NCBI GenBank assembly: GCA_030613915.1
Contig: JAUWKY010000123.1
Span: 1 to 7,000 of the forward strand
Origin: Syntrophobacterales bacterium
GTDB taxonomy: Bacteria > Desulfobacterota > Syntrophobacteria > BM002
Direction of reading: 5' to 3'
DNA length: 7,000 nucleotides
Shown piece after piece: positions 1-5,196 of this stretch. The notes under the pieces were generated by a model. The model worked only from the letters and a program-made list of their open reading frames with translations. It searched no databases and had not been told where the DNA came from. The position numbers and the translations under genes are program-made. Positions within the stretch are counted from its first letter, which is position 1. Each line of letters opens with the position of its first letter.

Positions 1-723
1 CGGAGCAAGGCTATAGCCCTTGGTGAGCAGAAATTGGCCCACTGTGGCCAGCAAACCCATGAGAACGAGCAGCCACAATATTTCCGCTTTCGGTGACTGC
101 CACGACCAGACCAGGGGCACTGCGGAGATCATGGTACCAAACACGGTAAAATAGAAAACGATCCGGATGGTAGGCTCCGATGAGGACATGCGTCGGATGC
201 TGACCATGGCCAAGGCGCCGAGAATGCCTGCCCCCAGACCAATGAATGCAATCGGCTGAAGTATTCCCATTCCAGGTTTGAGAATCAGGATGATGCCGAT
301 GAAACCGATAACAATTGCCCCTCGTACCTTTTGCACAACTGGCTCACGGAGCCACACATATGCAATTATTGGAATGAATAAAGGGGCAGTAGCCATAAGC
401 AGAAAGGACTCAGAGAGTCGCAGGTGAGCAATAACATAGAAAAAGCAATACATACCTCCAAGCCCTGCCATACTGCGCAGGAAGTGGAGTGGGAGATATG
501 ATGTTCGAACTCCTCCCGGCGGACGGCGGTACCAGATCCAGGGTAGAATGAAGAGAAGTGCGCAGAAGTTTCGAAAGAACACAACCATCTCATTGCTGAG
601 CGAGACTGAGACAACCTTTACAAGAGCTCCCAGCACCGCAAAGGTGAACGAGGCACCCAACACACACACAGCTCCTGCCACGGGCTGATTACGATATGTC
701 GCTTGTTGGCTTACGGTTTTCAT
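1..723 (-). CDS. EamA/DMT-family inner-membrane transporter, 3' part cut off by window edge
   Basis: Reading the minus strand from ATG at 723 gives 241 uninterrupted codons to the window edge; the family is usually about 290-300 residues, so roughly the last 50-60 are missing. The product is strongly hydrophobic, with about eight visible membrane segments. A first EamA repeat spans about residues 16-148: an FFRN motif near 49-52, then LRSMAGLGGMYCFF near 82-95 and an LREPV stretch near 125-129, which usually follows the fourth helix. A second repeat begins near 156 and contains GQFLLTKGYSLAP at the visible end. These are typical of drug/metabolite exporters of the 10-TMS group. The substrate cannot be told. 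AGGA (729-732) lies 5 bases before the ATG. An upstream ATG at 728 is out of frame and stops after two codons. The gene is divergent from the hxl operon, so a link with C1 metabolism is possible but unsupported. Confidence 0.9.
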   Translation of the reverse strand, partial: MKTVSQQATYRNQPVAGAVCVLGASFTFAVLGALVKVVSVSLSNEMVVFFRNFCALLFILPWIWYRRPPGGVRTSYLPLHFLRSMAGLGGMYCFFYVIAHLRLSESFLLMATAPLFIPIIAYVWLREPVVQKVRGAIVIGFIGIILILKPGMGILQPIAFIGLGAGILGALAMVSIRRMSSSEPTIRIVFYFTVFGTMISAVPLVWSWQSPKAEILWLLVLMGLLATVGQFLLTKGYSLAP

Positions 724-883
724 TTCATTCCTAGGGTGGTGTAGTGTAAACGTTTTGAATAGCAGAGGCAGAAGGGACAAACAAGCACAAAAAACCCTTT
801 TCTCATTGAAACCAGTCTGACATCTGTAATTGCCATCTGGAAACAAATGAGGGAGCAAAGAGCCAAGACGGTTGAGCAGTGAT

Positions 884-912
884 TTGATTTGACAAAACTC
901 GCTGATTATACT
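884..912 (+). promoter_or_regulatory. Probable sigma-70-type promoter of the hxl operon
   Basis: TTGATT (884-889) and TATACT (907-912) are separated by exactly 17 bases, giving 4/6 and 5/6 matches to the sigma-70 boxes. A start near 919 would give a leader of about 310 nt before hxlB. A closer -35 match, TTGACA at 889-894, lies only 12 bases from the same -10 and is badly spaced. The placement is inferred from sequence only. Confidence 0.5.
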
Positions 913-940
913 ATTGAAATATAAGTTGCTTGTATAAAAT

Positions 941-956
941 CTCCCCTTGTGGGGGG
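941..956 (+). other. Short G/C hairpin at the 5' end of the hxl leader
   Basis: CTCCCC (941-946) and GGGGGG (951-956) can pair, with one G-U, over a TTGT loop, about 20 nt after the predicted transcription start. There is no T-run after it, so it is not a terminator. It may protect the 5' end or form the first element of the leader fold. Confidence 0.4.
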
Positions 957-963
957 CAAACCG

Positions 964-975
964 CTTGGATCCAAG
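964..975. repeat. 12-bp perfect palindrome CTTGGATCCAAG
   Basis: The sequence CTTGGATCCAAG is its own reverse complement. It lies in the hxl leader just before the long-range stem. With no loop it is more plausible as a dimeric protein site on DNA than as an RNA hairpin, but it could also be chance. Confidence 0.3.
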
Positions 976-976
976 G

Positions 977-1119
977 TGCTGGACTGAGACGGGAAGGCTT
1001 TTTCCACTGCAAATGACGTTTGAGATCGCCCTCTCGACTCGGTTGGGAGGGCTTTTTTCCTGGCTACTCGACCTTTCTCGGACCAATCTGTCTTTTCGCT
1101 TCAGGTCTCCAGTCTGGCA
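977..1119 (+). ncRNA. Candidate structured leader RNA (attenuator/riboswitch-like) of the hxl operon
   Basis: TGCTGGACTGAGAC (977-990) can pair with 1105-1119 in 14 base pairs, two of them G-U, with a single bulged C (1109 or 1110). This stem closes around about 115 nt that include an intrinsic terminator at 1028-1058. GGGAAGGC at 991-998 resembles the terminator's 3' arm GGGAGGGC (1045-1052) and can pair with its 5' arm GCCCTCTC (1028-1035) at 7 of 8 positions, so it could act as an antiterminator. I do not recognise a known riboswitch class: I see no T-box GGTGGNACCGCG segment and no cobalamin, TPP, SAM, THF or ZTP consensus. The pairings are visible in the sequence; a regulatory role is inferred. 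Confidence 0.4.
1028..1058 (+). terminator. Intrinsic terminator inside the hxl leader (possible attenuator)
   Basis: GCCCTCTC (1028-1035) pairs with GGGAGGGC (1045-1052) in 8 base pairs, one G-U, over a 9-nt loop, followed at once by six T's (1053-1058). It lies about 110 nt after the predicted promoter and 170 nt before hxlB, so it would stop operon transcription unless bypassed. It could instead end a separate short RNA of about 140 nt. It is too far from the divergent transporter, and in the wrong orientation, to serve it. Confidence 0.65.
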
Positions 1120-1147
1120 TCTCATTAAGATAATAGAGTGAGCATAT

Positions 1148-1173
1148 GGGACTTGAGTCCCGGTCTGCCCGGG
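1148..1173 (+). other. Two overlapping, mutually exclusive hairpins upstream of hxlB
   Basis: GGGACT (1148-1153) pairs with AGTCCC (1156-1161) across TG. CCCGG (1159-1163) pairs with CCGGG (1169-1173) across TCTGC. The two helices share the bases 1159-1161, so only one can form fully at a time; the first has a 2-nt loop and would have to open its inner pairs. No T-run follows. They lie 55-80 nt before the hxlB start and may be leader elements or a DNA site. Confidence 0.35.
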
Positions 1174-1228
1174 AGTTGTCAACCCATTGAAACCCTGGCT
1201 TTCTTAATCTTTTCGAGAGGTAACTCTG

Positions 1229-1828
1229 ATGCGACAACCGAAACCAAATACTCGTGTAAAATCAGGAAAACTCTCCAGCCAAGAAAAAATCGACAGCATC
1301 TTGGAGGAGAACCGACGGTTGCTGCAGAGCCTTAGCGATGAAGCCCTAGAGAATTTTATCAGTAGGATCGAGGCGGCCAATGCCATTTTTTGCTCGGCTC
1401 AGGGAAGATCGGGCTATTTACTCCGCTGTTTTTGCATGCGGTTAATGCACCTTGGCTACCGGGTGTATTTTTGCGGTGAAACCATTACCCCTGCCATTGG
1501 CGAAGGTGACATGCTTGTGGTCCTGAGCGGTTCCGGGGAAACCGCCTCCACTTTTGAAGCAGTACAGATAGCCAAGAATCGGGGTGCAATGATCTTTGCC
1601 ATCTTGGGGCATCTGGGCACGAGAATAGCTCCACTGGCAGACCATAGCATTCATCTGCCTGGCACCACCAAACTTCGCCGCGATAGTGAACCAGTCTCTT
1701 CCCAGATGGCTGGCTCCCTGTTTGAGCAGGCTGCCTTCATTTTCCTGGAGGCGGTTGTTCTCGCCCTCAGCCAGGATAGGGGAGAAGAGATTGATAGCGA
1801 ATTAAGACTGCATGCGGTTATCGAATAA
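1229..1828 (+). CDS. hxlB: 6-phospho-3-hexuloisomerase (PHI), SIS-domain protein of the ribulose monophosphate pathway
   Basis: This cytosolic 199-residue protein should isomerise D-arabino-3-hexulose 6-phosphate and fructose 6-phosphate, the step coupled to hexulose-phosphate synthase. A single SIS (sugar isomerase) domain covers about residues 35-185. The signature runs SAQGRSGY (56-63), MRLMHLGYRVY (70-80), GETITPAI (83-90) and SGSGET (100-105), which together are diagnostic of the PHI/HxlB family rather than of GmhA or KdsD. SLFEQAAFIFLEAVV (163-177) carries Glu166, at the position of the conserved glutamate of the family. Length is slightly above the usual 180-190 because of a polar N-terminal extension. 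GAGAGG (1215-1220) lies 8 bases before the ATG. It is the first gene of the operon, 13 bases before hxlA. The synthase next door makes the assignment firm. Confidence 0.93.
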   Translation: MRQPKPNTRVKSGKLSSQEKIDSILEENRRLLQSLSDEALENFISRIEAANAIFCSAQGRSGYLLRCFCMRLMHLGYRVYFCGETITPAIGEGDMLVVLSGSGETASTFEAVQIAKNRGAMIFAILGHLGTRIAPLADHSIHLPGTTKLRRDSEPVSSQMAGSLFEQAAFIFLEAVVLALSQDRGEEIDSELRLHAVIE

Positions 1829-1830
1829 CA

Positions 1831-1844
1831 AAGGAGAAAGTGTG
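1831..1844 (+). promoter_or_regulatory. Shine-Dalgarno that fixes the GTG start of hxlA
   Basis: AAGGAG (1831-1836) is followed after 5 bases by GTG (1842-1844). The upstream in-frame ATG at 1812 would overlap hxlB by 17 bases, has no such site, and would add ten residues (ending in ...KGES) that are translated from the Shine-Dalgarno itself. Family members start directly at the LQLALD strand, which fits the GTG. Confidence 0.85.
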
Positions 1845-3128
1845 AAGCCAATCTTACAACTAGCTCTTGATTTTATTGATCTGCAACGAGCTTTGAAAAA
1901 CGCCCAAGCCGGAATCGCCGGTGGAGTTAACTGGATTGAGGCAGGCACCCCCCTCATCAAAAGCGAGGGACTCAATGCCGTCCGGGAGCTGCGCAAGCTG
2001 TTTCCTCAAACCACAATCGTTGCGGATATGAAAATCATGGACACCGGCCGGGTGGAGGTTGAAGCCGCGGCAAAGGCCGGTGCCAATATTGTCGATGTCC
2101 TCGGTGCAGCCAGCGATGCCACCATCCAGGAGTGCATCCAGGCGGGCAAGAACTATGGCGCTAAAATCGTGGTGGATATGATCGCGGTTGAGGATGTGCT
2201 GTCCAGGGCGCAGTTTGCCGAGGAACTCGGCGCAGACTATGTGACCATCCACTGCGCCGTTGACGAACAGATGCAAGGGAAGGACCCTTTTGAGACTTTG
2301 CGCCAGGTGAGCCAGGTATTGAACATCCCGGTGGGAGTGGCCGGTGGCATCAACTCTGAAACCGCCGGCGAGGCTGTGGCGGCCGGCGCCGCCATTGTAA
2401 TTGTCGGTGGTGCCATCAGCAAAGCTCTGGATCCTGAACAGGCAGCCAGAGATATCCGCCAAGGACTCGATACTGGCAAGAGCATCAGCACCACCCTTTT
2501 CAAGAGGGGAGGAGAGGCTCAGATCCGGGGGATTCTGGAGCAGGTGTCTGCGGCCAACCTCTCCGATGCTCTGCACCGCGGTGGAGTTCTGCAAGGAATT
2601 CGGCCATTATTCCCAGGCATCCAGATGGTGGGGAGGGCGATTACTGTAAGAACCTATCCGGGCGATTGGGCCAAACCGGTTCAGGCCATTGACGTGGCCG
2701 AGCCAGGTGACGTGATCGTCATAGACGCCGGAGGGGTGGGCCCCGCCCTCTGGGGAGAACTGGCCACCCATTCGGCCGTGCGAAAGGGCTTGGCTGGGGT
2801 AGTCATCGACGGCGCCCTCCGAGACAGCGATGAGATCGTCGCCTTGAGATTTCCGGCCTTCAGTAGACTGGTCATGCCCAACGCTGGCGAGCCCAAAGGC
2901 TTCGGAGAGATTGGGGTGCCGGTGACGGTTGGCGATCTGCGGGTGGAGACTGGAGACTGGCTACTGGGTGATGGGGATGGCGTGGTTGTGTTGCCCCGGG
3001 CCATGGCAGTAGAGTACGCTAACCGGGGCATGGATGTGTTGGAAAAAGAAAATCGCATTCGGGAAGAGATCAAAGAGGGGAGCACCTTGAGCAAGGTGAC
3101 CGAACTACTGCGCTGGGAAAAGAAATAA
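1842..3128 (+). CDS. hxlA: Bifunctional 3-hexulose-6-phosphate synthase fused to an RraA/HMG-aldolase-like domain
   Basis: The product has 428 residues. Residues 1-210 are the OMPDC-superfamily TIM barrel of HPS, which condenses formaldehyde with ribulose 5-phosphate (reversibly). Visible active-site elements are Asp10 (LALD), Glu33 (WIEAG), the DMKIMD motif with Asp62, Lys64 and Asp67, His137 (TIHC), and the phosphate-binding GVAGGI (165-170) and VGGAI (188-192). After a short linker, residues about 225-428 are an RraA-like domain: SAANLSDALHRGG (236-248), PGDVIVIDAGG (288-298), WGEL (304-307), GVVIDGALRD (319-328) and DGDGVVVLP (377-385). Glu306 and Arg327-Asp328 match the acidic-X20-R-D pattern of class II pyruvate aldolases, and RD is followed by X2-Glu331. 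The fusion resembles proteins annotated as hexulose-6-phosphate synthase/ribonuclease regulator, frequent in archaea. Real RNase E regulation is unlikely; an aldolase or decarboxylase role for the second domain is more plausible but unproven. Confidence 0.92.
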   Translation: MKPILQLALDFIDLQRALKNAQAGIAGGVNWIEAGTPLIKSEGLNAVRELRKLFPQTTIVADMKIMDTGRVEVEAAAKAGANIVDVLGAASDATIQECIQAGKNYGAKIVVDMIAVEDVLSRAQFAEELGADYVTIHCAVDEQMQGKDPFETLRQVSQVLNIPVGVAGGINSETAGEAVAAGAAIVIVGGAISKALDPEQAARDIRQGLDTGKSISTTLFKRGGEAQIRGILEQVSAANLSDALHRGGVLQGIRPLFPGIQMVGRAITVRTYPGDWAKPVQAIDVAEPGDVIVIDAGGVGPALWGELATHSAVRKGLAGVVIDGALRDSDEIVALRFPAFSRLVMPNAGEPKGFGEIGVPVTVGDLRVETGDWLLGDGDGVVVLPRAMAVEYANRGMDVLEKENRIREEIKEGSTLSKVTELLRWEKK

Positions 3129-3149
3129 GAAAAAACGGATACTTTGGAC

Positions 3150-4100
3150 ATGATTATTACGGTAATCGGGCCTGGAGCTATCGGTTGCCTACTCGCTGCT
3201 TACCTGACCAGGGCCGGAGAAGAGGTCTCTCTTTTGGATTATCGGCCCAAACGCGCCACTCTGCTCCAGGACAGAGGAATTGCCGTCACTGGAGAAAGAG
3301 AGGCTTTCCATACTCCAATCAAGGCGACAGCCTACCTTACTGAGATAAGTTCTACAGATATATTTATTCTGTGCGTCAAGGCTAGCGATACTGCAGTTGT
3401 CGCTGCTAAGCTAAGAGACGCCATTCCTCCTGAGAGTCACCTCCTGACCCTACAAAACGGCTTGGGCAACATAGAGAAACTTAGCGAATTCTTCGGTGGC
3501 AATCGGATTCTTGCCGGAGCCACCTCCCATGGCGCCACCTTGTTGGAGGTGGGGCGTGTGCGCCACGCTGGCTACGGCGAGATATGGTTAGGACAGGCTA
3601 ATGGGACCGATTCGAGTCAGGCGGGCGGGGCACTACTCCAAAATCTGGCAACCACAATGAACCGGGCGGGATTACAAGCCCAAGTCGTTGATGATATCCA
3701 ACCTATTCTATGGAGTAAGCTGGTGGTCAATGTCGGCATCAACGCCCTTACCGCCATTCTGGGGGTGCCAAATGGCGAGCTCCTCAAAATCCCCACGTGC
3801 CAGACTGTCTTGGATGGTGCGGTAGCGGAAGCTGTCCAGGTAGCAAGCGGTTGTGGGATCCAGCTGCAACTACCGGAGGAGATCGAGAGGGTCAGGGCCG
3901 TGTGCAACTCCACAGCCGCCAATATCTCTTCCATGTTGCAGGATGTTAAACGGCAGAAAAAGACAGAGATCGACCAGATCAACGGTGCCGTGGTGCGAAT
4001 GGCTGCCAGCCTTGGAATGGCTTCCCCGGTCAATGAAGTGCTCACCGCTCTGGTTCGGGGCCTTGAGGCAGGATACAAGGTGGAAGGGGGCAAACCTTAG
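3150..4100 (+). CDS. Ketopantoate reductase family (ApbA/PanE-like) NAD(P)H-dependent 2-oxoacid reductase
   Basis: The product has 316 residues, the usual size of 2-dehydropantoate 2-reductase, which reduces ketopantoate to pantoate for coenzyme A synthesis. The Rossmann fold opens at the N-terminus with VIGPGAIG (5-12, GxGxxG). LQNGLGN (101-107) follows the ICVKA strand. The helical C-terminal domain has WSKLVVNVGINALTAI (188-203), with Lys190 as the expected catalytic lysine and Asn194 and Asn198. SSMLQDV (260-266) and KTEIDQINGAVV (271-282) form the usual C-terminal substrate and cofactor site. ATG at 3150 is chosen over TTG at 3144 because family members begin right at this strand; the Shine-Dalgarno is weak (GGAT at 3137-3140), so translation may depend on coupling to hxlA 21 bases upstream. 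The operon context means the substrate may be another branched 2-oxoacid, so panE is not assigned. Confidence 0.85.
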   Translation: MIITVIGPGAIGCLLAAYLTRAGEEVSLLDYRPKRATLLQDRGIAVTGEREAFHTPIKATAYLTEISSTDIFILCVKASDTAVVAAKLRDAIPPESHLLTLQNGLGNIEKLSEFFGGNRILAGATSHGATLLEVGRVRHAGYGEIWLGQANGTDSSQAGGALLQNLATTMNRAGLQAQVVDDIQPILWSKLVVNVGINALTAILGVPNGELLKIPTCQTVLDGAVAEAVQVASGCGIQLQLPEEIERVRAVCNSTAANISSMLQDVKRQKKTEIDQINGAVVRMAASLGMASPVNEVLTALVRGLEAGYKVEGGKP

Positions 4101-4154
4101 CACTGCTTCGATCATACCAAGCCGGGCTCAGGTCTTGACCACTGCAAGTAACAT

Positions 4155-4472
4155 CTACAACTTTCCAACTACAGTAAATTCATCTAACGTTTGTTTGTTG
4201 CCCTTTAGTGTCCGGTTGAACTCTCCAATAGCGCTGTCAAGTACTTCCTGTAGCAATTTCTGCGGCTCAGGGTGACCTTGAGTGATGGTGTGAAATAGCT
4301 TGCCAAGTAATCCAGCATAAAGCTGGTAGGGCGATGCAAATTTTTCTGCCGTTCTCGCACCAGCCATAATCTGATAATCACCAGCAACATCTTTAAGGCA
4401 ACACGAAACCAAATAACCTACTGCTTCGTCGGCATCCACCTTCTTGGCCATAGACCTTATGAGTTTTTCCAT
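4155..4472 (-). CDS. Small hypothetical protein, second gene of a two-gene operon
   Basis: I do not recognise this 105-residue protein. It is predicted soluble and mostly helical, with no signal peptide or membrane segment. Basic residues dominate the start (MEKLIRSMAKK); the middle has CC at 24-25, then SPYQLYAGLLGKLFHTITQG (47-66) and an amphipathic QKLLQEVLDSAIGEFNRTL (71-89). AGGAG (4479-4483) is 6 bases before the ATG, an excellent Shine-Dalgarno, so the gene is real. The start follows the stop of the upstream minus-strand gene by only 19 bases, so the two are probably made together and may work together. It converges with the ketopantoate reductase-like gene across 54 bases without a visible terminator. 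Confidence 0.75.
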   Translation of the reverse strand: MEKLIRSMAKKVDADEAVGYLVSCCLKDVAGDYQIMAGARTAEKFASPYQLYAGLLGKLFHTITQGHPEPQKLLQEVLDSAIGEFNRTLKGNKQTLDEFTVVGKL

Positions 4473-4491
4473 CAGTTTCTCCTATAAAAAC

Positions 4492-4854
4492 CTACCAAAT
4501 TTCGTACACTCGCTGGATTTCATCTCGCCAAAATTCTCGCTTGTCCTCCTCTGTCTCTCCGTCGAATTTACTCAACTCTTTGGCGAATTGAAAAAAGCCT
4601 TCTCCAGGCATTCTGGTAGTTGGCTCCACCGCCACAGCACTGAGCATTGGCCTGCCATTATTGTGCTCGTCCTCATTTATCTCCCCGAGAAGCTGACCAA
4701 TCTCTTTGGCCATGCCTAGGTGAGCTTCCAAGCCCATTATCTGCCCGATCTCTTCATAAGGCACACTCTCTTTCTTCCTGGCCGCATTAAGGAGCCTACA
4801 GTAAACAAGACTATACGTCTGCGTTCCACGATATTTATCTACTACTATTGCCAT
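4492..4854 (-). CDS. Conserved-looking small hypothetical protein, possible winged-helix/alkyltransferase-like fold
   Basis: This is a 120-residue soluble protein, first gene of a two-gene operon. Visible blocks are YSLVYCRLLNAARKK (14-28), VPYEEIGQIMG (31-41), MAKEIGQLLGEINEDEH (48-64), GRPMLSAVAV (67-76), PGEGFFQFAKEL (83-94) and FWRDEIQRVYEIW (108-120). The combination looks like a conserved uncharacterised family, but I cannot name it. The order of the central blocks (a YxEI helix, a VG-L helix, then a P-start strand) recalls the DNA-binding domain of MGMT and alkyltransferase-like proteins (YGEIA, VGxAL, PCHRV), with PMLSAV in place of PCHRV and so no alkyl-acceptor cysteine. That resemblance is by eye. 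ATG at 4854 is preferred over 4911 because AAGGAG (4861-4866) sits 6 bases before it and the upstream ATG has none. Confidence 0.8.
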   Translation of the reverse strand: MAIVVDKYRGTQTYSLVYCRLLNAARKKESVPYEEIGQIMGLEAHLGMAKEIGQLLGEINEDEHNNGRPMLSAVAVEPTTRMPGEGFFQFAKELSKFDGETEEDKREFWRDEIQRVYEIW

Positions 4855-4866
4855 TGGCTTCTCCTT
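4852..4866 (-). promoter_or_regulatory. Shine-Dalgarno that fixes the start of the 120-residue gene
   Basis: On the minus strand AAGGAG (4866-4861) is followed after 6 bases by ATG (4854-4852). The longer open frame from ATG at 4911 would add 19 residues encoded across this site and has no ribosome-binding site, so the shorter form is favoured. Confidence 0.8.
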
Positions 4867-4924
4867 CCATGCGAAACCAATACCCTTACCCAGGATATTT
4901 CGCGAATCCATGTTGCGACAGCTG

Positions 4925-4945
4925 GCATTGATTATCTATCAATGC
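4925..4945. repeat. Perfect 8-bp inverted repeat, candidate operator
   Basis: GCATTGAT (4925-4932) and ATCAATGC (4938-4945) are exact reverse complements around a 5-base centre, and short outer arms CAGC/GCTG flank them. The -10 box of the predicted minus-strand promoter (4931-4936) falls inside the dyad, so a dimeric protein bound here would block it. The repressor is unknown; the operon's own 120-residue product is one candidate. Confidence 0.5.
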
Positions 4946-4959
4946 TGTGGCTGACTCAA
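4931..4959 (-). promoter_or_regulatory. Probable sigma-70-type promoter of the two-gene minus-strand operon
   Basis: On the minus strand TTGAGT (4959-4954) and GATAAT (4936-4931) are spaced by 17 bases, with 4/6 and 5/6 matches. The start would be near 4924, leaving a leader of about 70 nt to the ATG at 4854. If the ATG at 4911 were used the leader would be only about 12 nt, another reason to prefer 4854. Confidence 0.55.
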
Positions 4960-5080
4960 CCACTTTATTCAACATCGACCCCTTCCTCTACCTTAGATAA
5001 TACCCCACAAATTCACAGGGAAGAGCAGCAAAACCATATGATTGTCATAAATCACATGGCCCACCGATAGGGGCCAATTC

Positions 5081-5109
5081 GTCATCACCCATGAGACATT
5101 GCTGATGAC
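5081..5109. repeat. Inverted repeat upstream of the sigma-54-like promoter, candidate activator site
   Basis: GTCATCA (5081-5087) and TGATGAC (5103-5109) are exact reverse complements 15 bases apart, centred about 58 bases before the predicted start of the sigma-54-type promoter. Sigma-54 promoters need an enhancer-binding activator, which usually binds such dyads, though often farther upstream. Confidence 0.35.
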
Positions 5110-5126
5110 CCAGCGCCAGGTGTGCT

Positions 5127-5142
5127 TGGCATGATTCCTGCT
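5127..5142 (+). promoter_or_regulatory. Sigma-54-type (-24/-12) promoter of the RelA-like gene
   Basis: TGGCATGATTCCTGCT matches the TGGCACG-N4-TTGCW consensus at all but two defined positions. The invariant GG (5128-5129) and GC (5140-5141) are exactly 10 bases apart. Transcription would start near 5153, about 44 nt before the ATG at 5197. This predicts control by RpoN and an AAA+ enhancer-binding protein that is not encoded in the window. Confidence 0.6.
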
Positions 5143-5196
5143 TTGAAAAAACCCTGCACCCAAAACTGCATACACCGAGGAATTCCTTAACAAAAC

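Larger units (their letters stand above)
724..1228. other. Divergent intergenic control region between transporter and hxl operon
   Basis: There is no convincing protein-coding gene in these 505 bases. The half next to the transporter (724-880) is A/T-rich with no clear promoter for it; on the minus strand a TATAAT lies at 905-910, and a poor TTGTTT/TATTCA pair can be drawn nearer the gene, but neither has a good partner box. The half next to hxlB holds a plus-strand promoter, hairpins, an intrinsic terminator and a long-range stem, listed separately. CCAGTCTGRCATCT occurs twice in direct orientation, at 812-825 and 1109-1122, with one mismatch. Confidence 0.7.
4855..5196. other. Divergent intergenic control region
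   Basis: These 342 bases separate the minus-strand two-gene operon from the plus-strand RelA-like gene. No convincing coding sequence is present. They contain a minus-strand sigma-70-like promoter with an inverted repeat over its -10 box, a plus-strand sigma-54-like element and a dyad upstream of it, all listed separately. A short G/C dyad GGCCC/GGGCC (5059-5063 and 5072-5076 approximately) is also visible. Confidence 0.7.

Noticed and set aside
947..1141. 64-codon open frame across the hxl leader, as a leader peptide
   Set aside because: It begins with TTG without a ribosome-binding site, spans the terminator, and has no run of regulatory codons; composition looks non-coding.
1812..1841. 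ATG start for the HPS-RraA gene overlapping hxlB
   Set aside because: The extra ten residues would be translated from the Shine-Dalgarno region; the GTG at 1842 has AAGGAG 5 bases before it and matches the usual start of the family.
1860..2594. 244-codon open frame antisense to hxlA
   Set aside because: It is a mirror of a strongly conserved coding sequence; its translation has no recognisable domain and it lacks its own start signals.
4855..4911. Longer form of the 120-residue protein starting at ATG 4911
   Set aside because: It has no ribosome-binding site and a leader of only about 12 nt from the predicted promoter; the ATG at 4854 has an ideal site.
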